A stretch of 64,000 nucleotides of DNA from Voacanga thouarsii (Eukaryota > Streptophyta > Magnoliopsida > Gentianales > Apocynaceae), in the NCBI GenBank assembly GCA_026120185.1, contig JANUWF010001213.1, positions 2,414,796 through 2,478,795 of the forward strand, written 5' to 3'. Numbering within the stretch: the first letter of the stretch is position 1; each line of letters opens with the position of its first letter. Below, piece by piece: positions 56,865 to 64,000 of this stretch. Under the pieces are notes generated by a model. That model saw only the letters and a program-made list of their open reading frames with translations, did not search any database and was not told the origin of the DNA. The position numbers and the translations under genes were made by a program.

Positions 56865-58251
56865 TGATAAGGGCTAAATTAGTCATACTTTTCCTAGTTA
56901 TTTGAGGTTCTTTTGTAATACATTTTGCGCAATAACTAGTTATATTCTTTCATATTTGAGATTTTACCCTTGGAAAGGTATTTTGTTCATAATTGTAGAT
57001 TTTTCGAGTGAAACGAAGCAAAAATGTCGCAAACCAGAGGAGAGGCGGCGCCGGCTAGGGCCCTAGAACCGGCGCCAGTCGTACACTATTGAAACGAACT
57101 TTGAAGCGAAGGAAAAATTGCTGAAACAGAGTGGAGCAGAACACAACCAGCGCTGGCTCTGAGAGCCAAGGCGGCGCCAGTTGTGCCCTGGAGTTAAGGC
57201 AGTGCTGTGATTTTTCTACGCGATTGTTGGTAATCTGAGGAGTTTTAGTATCTTCCAACTTCTACTCGGTCAAGAACTTTGTACCTACGAGTTTAGACAC
57301 TTCCTAAGCCTATATATAGATGAAAAACACAAGGGAAAAGGAGGAGAATTCATTGATCATCATAGAAAATCACTCAATCAAAGGAGGAATTCTTCAATTC
57401 AAGGAGGGTTGTGCAAAAAGGTCTTCAAAGGAAGAAGAATGAGGCTTATCTATAAGTGCTTTCTTTTACTTTGTTTTTTTTTTCTTGATCAATGATATGT
57501 TAATTGTTTTATTATAATTCGACATTGTTCTAGATATTCATGATTTTTAGAGTTATTGGATCTTTTGATTAAATGATTGTTCTTCTTGGTATTTAATTAC
57601 TTGGGCATATTACGAGATTAATTAGTTGTTTCTTTTCATTAACTCGCTAGACCAAAGAGGTTGATGGTAGTTGCAATTGATTAATTTCATATTCATTAGC
57701 TGTTAACTTGTTAGACCAAAGAGGTTAATTGCTAAGGATTGAGTACTTAAAAGTTAATTGATGTCTACCAGACCAAGGATTCATTGATTAATTTCATGTG
57801 TTAAATTTGCCAGACCAAGAAAATTTAATCAAAGATTGTGTTTAATGCATCTTTTGGATGAATTAGTTGAGACAGACCAAGTGATGCTAATTTACCTTTA
57901 TCCTTCATAGTGCCAAAAGAATGATTAGTTATGACAATGATTGGGTTCTTTAAGATCATGTTTGTCCAAACAATGGCTTGAGTTACATAAGTCTCCATCC
58001 TTGACATGTATATATTTATTTTAAATTTTCTTTTTATTTTTTTTCACTTTATCAAGTCGGTTAAACAATGAAAGAAAGGTGATTAATGTCTACTTGTTCC
58101 TGGAGGATCGACACTCGTTTGAACCCTATGCTCTGTTAATGATGAGTACGCTTGCTCATATGTGTGATTTGAGTTGAACATTTTAATTTAAACTCGATTG
58201 GGAATGTGCTTAGTTTTTGTATGATTTTTATACCTAAGTCCGGACACATCA
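56865..58251 (+). repeat. Element C 5' LTR (1387 bp)
   Basis: TGATAAGGGCTAAATTAG to CCGGACACATCA. At 57047-57076 it has a GC-rich hairpin, GGCGCCGG...CCGGCGCC around CTAGGGCCCTAG. It is the same length as the 3' LTR. In the first ~215 bases I count about 19 differences; the rest looks more similar. Confidence 0.94.
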
Positions 58252-58257
58252 AGTTTT

Positions 58258-58275
58258 TGGCACCATTGTCGGGGA
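58258..58275 (+). other. Element C primer-binding site (tRNA-Asp type)
   Basis: TGGCACCATTGTCGGGGA against the tRNA-Asp complement TGGCGCCGTTGCCGGGGA. The three differences are G-to-A or C-to-T. Confidence 0.87.
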
Positions 58276-58735
58276 ACAATAGCATGAAAGCTTGGATTTT
58301 GTTGATTTAACCATATAAATATGTAAATAAGTAAATATATAAATATGTATATACGTTCCTTGTATGAAGAAGTGCCTATGTTGTTGTTTGTATAATTGTA
58401 TTGTAATTTCGCTATATGTTGTAAATATGTAAATAGGTATATACATGTTCATAATCACTAACTTGCCTTTGTATGTTTGTATATATTGTATATTTAATTA
58501 TTTAATTTTACTAAATTTTTCTTTTTTTAATTTTGTTTGTGAATTTTGGTTATCTAACTTTATTCTTGTCTTTTATAGGTATAGGCCGTGAAAAACAGTG
58601 AAGTCATTTTTGCTGTTTGAAACAATTTTTATTTTAGGTCGTTTTGTTTTGTTCTTTTTATCATGTCTTCATGAATTAAATTGCATTATTCATTATTATT
58701 ATATGTTCATCATTTTTCTTGCATTCAAAAAAAAA
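58276..58735 (+). other. Element C 5' leader
   Basis: T-rich sequence with TAAATATGTAAATA-type repeats (58310-58450) and a 20-A run (58729-58744). No coding signal. Confidence 0.55.
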
Positions 58736-58739
58736 AAAA

Positions 58740-59260
58740 AAAAAGCATTAGTGTATTGATTGGCAAAATTACAAGCTCACATTGATGTTTTTAGTGAGAC
58801 GTCATTAGAAGCACTAGTGAATTCTTTTGTTGCCAATATAAATTCATCTATTCAGTGGCATGAAGAAGCTTTCCAACGATTGTGAGATCAAAGGAAACAA
58901 TTCGTTAAGATTGTTGAGGAGGCTCATGAGTTCATGCTAACCCATACACTTGAACCAAATAATCTCCAAGGAGAGGAGAGATGCTACGAGGGGCAATTAT
59001 CCAATGGGGCAAGAGAGGTATTTGATTCTACTCTATGTGCTCATAATTCTAATATTTCTTTGTCACATGATTTCTTAGGCTCTTCTCACTTCTTGGAGAA
59101 CAATGGTCCTAATGATGATGTATGGAGTTCAACATACCTCAAGAAGTTGTATTTATCATTCATTCTAAGAAACTCTTTGAGGATGTTGACGAATTCTACC
59201 CTTCACCCCAATCTCAGGGAGGTAACTTGGTATTTGTCGAAGCATTGAAAAGTAAGAATT
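58740..59260 (+). pseudogene. Element C ORF remnant of unknown function
   Basis: A frame from about 58740 to 59248 with two stops: LAKLQAHIDVFSETSLEALV, INSSIQWHEEAFQRL, stop, QRKQFVKIVEEAHEFMLTHT, then a weakly conserved tail. The first part has the heptad look of an amphipathic helix. I do not recognise a family. It may be a cut-down gag or extra ORF. Confidence 0.45.
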
Positions 59261-61559
59261 TCTCAATCCCATCTTTAAGAACTGAAACACTAAGTTTAAA
59301 TGGGTATTTTAAATTGTAAAAATTCATTTGAAGGGTTAATCGGTGATTTCAAGCTTGATGCATTCTTTAGAGATCTTGTGCACTTCTATGTTGACAAAAA
59401 TATTTGTGTGTCTAAATAAATGTTAGAGAAAGAGATTTATGTGTTTTGCTTTAGTAAGAAAATAATTATTTTCATGAACCTTCTATTTTTCAAAATCCTC
59501 CATTCTTTCTACATTTAGTATGCCTATCTGCTACTTTGAGCTTTAATTTTTTTTCAAAATGTTTGATAAGGAAGTATGATGAGTGTAGAGAGTTTTTGTT
59601 TTATTTGTTTATTTGTTTATTGTTTTATTCTTTTTCTTTAGTTTGTTTTCTTTTATTTATGTATGTTTTTATTTTATTATTATTTGCCTTGTGCTTTTAT
59701 TTGTATTTTGTTTTATAGGATAGAGTCCTCTTTGACAAGCCCTTCTCTGTACCTCACGTTTGGATATCTATTGGAGCATTATCGCACTTGAGCAGTATTA
59801 CTTAAACTTTCTACCCCTTTATTATTTTTGGTCTCTTTGGAGATGCTTTCTTATGTTTATTTTTTGCCAATGAGGACATTATCTAGTTTAAGTGTGGGGG
59901 AGTGGTTTGGTGATATACTTTGTCCAAATTTTTATCAATTTTATTTTGAGCACGAAGTTTGGAAAATTAGAGCTACTCTGTTGTGGAAGTATTTTCTTTC
60001 TTATCTTTTCCCCTTTATTTTTGGTCCCATGGTATGGTTTATTCCTTATTCTATTTATTTGGCCATTGAGCACAATATCCAATTTAAGTGTGGGGGAGTG
60101 ATTTAATTGATAAGTCTTTTATACATATTCTTTAGCCTTCTTGGTTGGGAGAAAATTTTCAAAAATTTTCAAAATTTTTTCTGACTTTCTTTGAGATTTC
60201 AAGCTATATTTTTAGTGCATGTCTTTATGATAGATTATAGAGCATATGTTCTATATTATTTATGGCTTATGCATGACTTTTTGCACTCACTTGGACAAAG
60301 TAGTTCTTGATCTAATGCTTTGCATTATTCTTAAACCTGTTTTTCTACTAAAATTCATGGAGCATTCTAGAATTTACTTGAATACCTCTCGAGGCGAAAT
60401 AAGAAAGACAATCATGGTATAACTTAGGGATGACGGTAACAGGCCTTCTTTGGATAGTTTGAGCTTTTCAAGCCTACCTATTTTCATAACTTCCCTAGTG
60501 CTTATTTTGAGCCTAAATCGTTGATTTCTTTCTTAAAAACCCATCACAATATTTAGTCCATTGCCTGTGCTGAGAGTTGAATAATTTTCCAAATCTTTAT
60601 GCTCTTGATGGTTGAAAGTGTATGTAAGGGAATATTGAGAAAGAATGCTGAGATAAAGATTATGACTTATTACTTTCAGTCATGGATCAATATTGAGTTG
60701 GGCTGGAAAAAGAAAAGAGAGACTGAAAGAAAGAGAATAGAAAAAGAGGGAGTGAAAATAAGAAAAGAAAATAAACAGCTGCTCGAAAGAATGGAAAGAA
60801 CATGAGAAAGAAAAGAACAGCAGCAGTAGAAACAAAAGAGGAGTGAAAGAAAAGAAAATTGAGAGAGAAAGAAAAGAAAGATCACAAGAGGAATGGTGAT
60901 TGAGCTGAAAAAAAAAAGAGTTAAAGTTCATATTAAAATTTGACACCATTGCTAGAAAGCTGAGTGATTTTGTGAGAAAAAGAGTTGATTGAAAGAAAAG
61001 TTGAAAGAAAAAGAGAAAAAAATGCAGGATTTGTTTGAGTGGAGTTGTAATTGCTATATAAGGTAATGGTTTGTTTGATTTTTGGAATAGGGAAGTAAGA
61101 AGAGTTGAAAATTATTGATTCAATTTACTTATCCTTTTCTTGCAAACTCTCATCTTCTTTGATTTTTGATTCTCCTATATCATTCGTTTGATAAACTACA
61201 TTACAAACCTTTAGCCTTACACTACAAGCTTAAAAGTCCTACTTAATTTAAGTAGAATCATGATATGTCTTGGATTAGTGGAGAGAGTGTATGGAAAGTA
61301 AGCATATGGAATGCATATTCTTTTTGAACTAACTTCTTTCCAATGGTTTGAGAATATTATGAATTATTGAGATGGTTCTACTAAGTCATTTATCACTACA
61401 CAAGTCTTGCATTAGTTGTGAAAGATTTAGTAGCATGTGTTTTATGTTCTTGAATGAAGAAAGCATTAAAGATATGGTTTTGAAGTTGATTGGATGATTT
61501 GTTACACCTTGTGTTTTCCTACTTGTTCTTGATACTTTGCTTGAGGACAAGCAAAGAGC
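59261..61559 (+). other. Element C internal noncoding region with two extra polypurine-like motifs
   Basis: TTTAAGTGTGGGGGAG occurs exactly twice (59887-59902 and 60083-60098). Each is preceded by an ATGAGGACATTATC- or TTGAGCACAATATC-like stretch. A strongly purine-biased stretch (GAAAGAAAAGAGAG-type) runs from about 60700 to 61030. The remainder is T-rich with no domain. Confidence 0.75.
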
Positions 61560-61575
61560 TAAGTGTGGAAGAATA
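61540..61575 (+). other. Element C polypurine tract region
   Basis: TTGAGGACAAGCAAAGAGCT then AAGTGTGGAAGAATA directly before the 3' LTR. It is more decayed than the two internal copies of the motif. Confidence 0.8.
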
Positions 61576-62962
61576 TGATAGGGGCTAAATTAGTCATACT
61601 TTTTCAAATTATTTGAGGTTCTTTTGTAATATATTTTGCCCAATAACTAGTCATATTCTTTTATATTTGATATTTTACCCTTGAAAAGGTATTTTGTTCA
61701 TAATTGTAGATTTTTAAGGTGAAACGAAGCAAAAACGTCGCAAACTAGAGGAGAGGCGGTGCCGGCTAAGGCCCTAGAATCGACGCCGGTCGTGCACTGT
61801 TGAAACGAACTTCGGAGCGTCGGAAAAATTGTTGAAACAAAGTGGAGTAGAACACAACCAGCGCCGGCTCTAAGAGCGAAGGCGGCGCCGGCTGTGTCCT
61901 AGAGTTAAGGCGGTGCTGTGATTTTTCTACGCGATTTTTGGTAATCTAAGGAGTTTTAGTATCTTCCAACTTCTACTCAGCCAAGAACTTTGTACCTACG
62001 AGTTTAGGCACTTCCTAAACCTATATATAGATGAAAAACACAAGGGAAAAATGGGAGAATTCATTGATCATCATAGAAAATCACTCAATCAAAGGAGGAA
62101 TTCTTCAATTCAAGGAGGGTTGTGCAAAAAGGTTTTCAAAGGAAGAAGAATGAGGCTTGTCTATGAGTGCTTTCTTTTACTTTGTTTTCTTTTTCTTGAT
62201 CAATGATATGTTAATTGTTTTATTGTAATTCGACATTGTTCTAGATATTCATAATTTTTAGAGTTATTTGATCTTTTGATTAAATGATTGTTCTTATTAG
62301 TATTGAATTACTTGGGCATATTATGAGATTAATTGGTTGTTTCTTTTCATTAACTTGCTAGACCAAAGAGGTTGATGGTAGTTGCAATTGATTAATTCAT
62401 ATTCATTGGCTGTTAACTTGCTAGATTAAAGAGGTTAATTGCTGAGGATTGAGTACTTAAAAGTTAATTAATGTCTGCCAGACCAAGGATTCATTGATTA
62501 ATTTCATGTGTTAAATTTTCCAGACCAAGGAAATTTAATCAAGGATTCTATTTAATGGATCTTTTGGATGAATTAGTTGAGACAGACCAAGTGATGCTAA
62601 TTTACCTTTATCCTTCATAGTGCCAAAAGAATGATTAGTTATGACAATAATTGGGTTCTTTAAGATCATGTTTGTCTAAACAATGGCTTGAGTTACATAA
62701 GTCTCCATCCTTGACATGTATATATTTATTTTAAATTTTCTTTTTATTTCTTTTTCACTTTATCGAGTCGGTTAAACAATGAAAAAAATGTAATTAATGT
62801 CTACTTGTTCTTGGAGGATCGACACTCGTTTGAACCCTATGCTCTGTTAAGGATGAGTACGCTTGCTCATATGTGTGATTTAGGTTGAACGTTTTAATTT
62901 AAACTTAATTGGGAATGTGCTTAGTTTTTGTATGCTTTTTATACCCAAGTTCGGACACATCA
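61576..62962 (+). repeat. Element C 3' LTR (1387 bp)
   Basis: TGATAGGGGCTAAATTAG to TCGGACACATCA, collinear with the 5' LTR. The GC-rich hairpin is partly decayed (GGTGCCGG...CGACGCCGG at about 61758-61785). Confidence 0.94.
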
Positions 62963-63715
62963 TCGTATTATAAAACATTTATTAAGGGCATTTCTGAAAA
63001 TTATGCATTTTATGCATACCCGAGTCCAAAAAGAATTTCATTTCAACCAACCCAAACCTCTAAATCCAAAAAGGGAATTAAATTCAAGGATTTCATATTT
63101 CATTGTGCCTGATAGCTTTAGAAGTAGTTCATTGTTTCATTAAAGCGAAGAAATCACAATTTGCATGCTTTATCATAAAACATGGAACAAAACATATTTG
63201 TGCAAGTAAAATACTCATTTGTCGCATAACATGTGAAAAGAATGCTTTCTATAAATACTTGCACCCAAAAATATTCATAGCACAAGGAATTCAAAATCCT
63301 TTGTAGAAATATTTTCTTTCCTGATATTCAATCATTTTTTTATTCACATAAGCCAAAACCTTGTTTAAAAAAAACCAAAAAGATTTATTATTCACATCAT
63401 TATGCTTTAGAAAAAATAATCACCATTAAATGATTTTCATAATCATAACAGTCCATTTTTCCATTTAAATTTTAACATGAAATAAAATTTCACTTGCTTA
63501 GGAAAACCACATTTTTTGTCTGAAGAACCAAAAGAGTTCACTATATTCACTACACATTTCGGACATCCACTAGCATAAAATGGTATTTATAAAACAAGTG
63601 GGACTCACTTATTCAAGGATTGAAATTACTCTAGCTTCCAAGCTTAAGGTTTCCTTCGAGGTGGTTCTTCTACATTAATAGAGTATTCCCATGAACCAAT
63701 GCTTGACATCCTCAA
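62963..63715 (-). repeat. Gypsy B 5' LTR, part 2
   Basis: Continues the alignment with 47304-48055 after element C (for example TCCAAGCTTAAGGTTTCCTT at 63639 and 47990). It is broken off at GACATCCTCAA, where the left LTR continues with ATTAGGATTTAC. Confidence 0.87.
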
Positions 63716-63781
63716 TGTGAAACCCCACCTAAAGCCAACCTTAGCGTAAGGGGGTCGGAATGCATATCATATTTTTTTGCA

Positions 63782-63817
<36 letters not shown>

Positions 63818-64000
63818 AATGATTTTATGTGCTTTAGAATTATGATTTATAGTCTAGAAGGCTTAGTTATGCTTATTGAGTAGGAAGGGTAAAATCGTAA
63901 TTTTGCTTGAGGTCAAAATAGGAAGATAACTTGAGGATTAAATAGGACGAATATTTGGAAGAGAAAATAAGAACAAGAGTTGTTTTGGTTTAGTGGTTAG
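63716..64000 (+). mobile_element. Start of another LTR-type element
   Basis: TGTGAAACCCCACC appears abruptly where gypsy B's LTR should continue. This is a common start of plant gypsy LTRs (TGTRAnACCCC). A (TA)n run is at 63786-63814. The rest lies outside the window, so neither family nor target duplication can be checked. Confidence 0.55.

Larger units (their letters stand above)
56865..62962 (+). mobile_element. Gypsy element C: complete non-autonomous (LARD-like) LTR element
   Basis: Two 1387 bp LTRs (56865-58251, 61576-62962), tRNA-Asp primer site, polypurine tract and a 3.3 kb internal region without gag-pol domains. The target duplication is CCGTA (56860-56864) against TCGTA (62963-62967), one mismatch. 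The undisturbed LTR of gypsy B at 47300 reads CCCGTGTTATAAAAC, so the insertion point is clear. It must have moved using proteins from another element. Confidence 0.93.
46476..63715 (-). mobile_element. Gypsy element B: chromovirus-like, very long LTRs, internally deleted
   Basis: Minus strand. Left (3') LTR 46476-51963, right (5') LTR 55629-56864 continued at 62963-63715. Primer site 55617-55628 and polypurine tract 51964-51978. Gag is present; pol keeps only the start of RT and the C-terminal region after integrase. The GAACAAAATTTCTTAAAGGAGG wording before the 3' LTR and TGTAACA LTR ends are typical of plant chromoviruses (Tekay/Del-like). Net of insertions the LTR is at least 3.8 kb and probably about 4.2 kb. 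Both LTRs contain later insertions. Confidence 0.88.

Noticed and set aside
60599..60949. Lys/Glu-rich and Phe/Leu/Ser-rich small proteins
   Set aside because: They arise from the purine-rich tract of element C in both strands and carry no information.
1..64000. A novel defence or metabolic gene cluster
   Set aside because: All coding similarity I can recognise belongs to retrotransposons and one hAT transposase; no operon-like or clustered host genes are visible.

Overview
This window looks like nuclear heterochromatin from a flowering plant, probably a eudicot. It is AT-rich and built almost entirely of transposable elements, many inserted into one another and most with broken reading frames. 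I see no intact host gene, rRNA, tRNA or CRISPR array. The plant assignment rests on the families present: Ty1/copia Pol of the Tnt1-like and SIRE/Maximus types, Athila/Tat-like gag with a tRNA-Asp primer site, a chromovirus-like Ty3/gypsy element, a hAT element with a TTF-finger/DUF4371 transposase, and CACTA-like and Mutator-like remains.

Layout. 1-903 is the end of a gypsy-type LTR. 904-6616 is a minus-strand copia element (Copia-1) whose gag carries a ~765 bp tandem duplication. 7238-8519 is one 1.28 kb foldback element with Mutator-like ends. From 9051 a plus-strand copia gag starts. It is split first by a hAT element (9081-12705, 8-bp target duplication CTTCTAGT) and then by a 22 kb gypsy element A (12947-35027, duplication TTGAA), and it resumes at 35028. 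Element A is Athila/Tat-like: gag, an extra plant-transposon-protein ORF and no visible pol. Its gag is split by a SIRE-type copia element (19841-32698) with gag, protease, integrase, RT, RNase H and a downstream envelope-position ORF. One LTR of that element holds a solo LTR (20740-22508, duplication CTTTT).

35323-38389 is unassigned sequence with a ~350 bp direct repeat pair. About 38390-43138 is a truncated minus-strand copia element D. Its 3' LTR holds a solo gypsy LTR (39049-40428, duplication CTTTG), and its 5' side is cut by a CACTA-like end at 43139. Then come a 1.3 kb (TA)n/(CA)n tract and about eight ~150 bp tandem units (45310-46475). 46476 to the right edge is mostly gypsy element B, a chromovirus-like minus-strand element with LTRs of roughly 4 kb and a pol deleted between the start of RT and the C-terminal region. 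Its left LTR holds a solo copia LTR (48998-50703, duplication AAAAC). Its right LTR holds a complete non-autonomous gypsy element C (56865-62962, two 1387 bp LTRs), and another LTR begins at 63716.

The insertions can be ordered by nesting: copia gag, then hAT and element A, then SIRE, then solo LTR; and element B, then element C. No genes form a cooperating host pathway. The coding units are retrotransposon polyproteins and one transposase, and all are broken or truncated. I found no clear new biological system. The most unusual signals are the decayed GC-rich palindromes at similar positions in three LTR families, the duplicated internal polypurine-like motifs in elements A and C, the very long foldback, and the tandem array with an isolated monomer 7 kb away.
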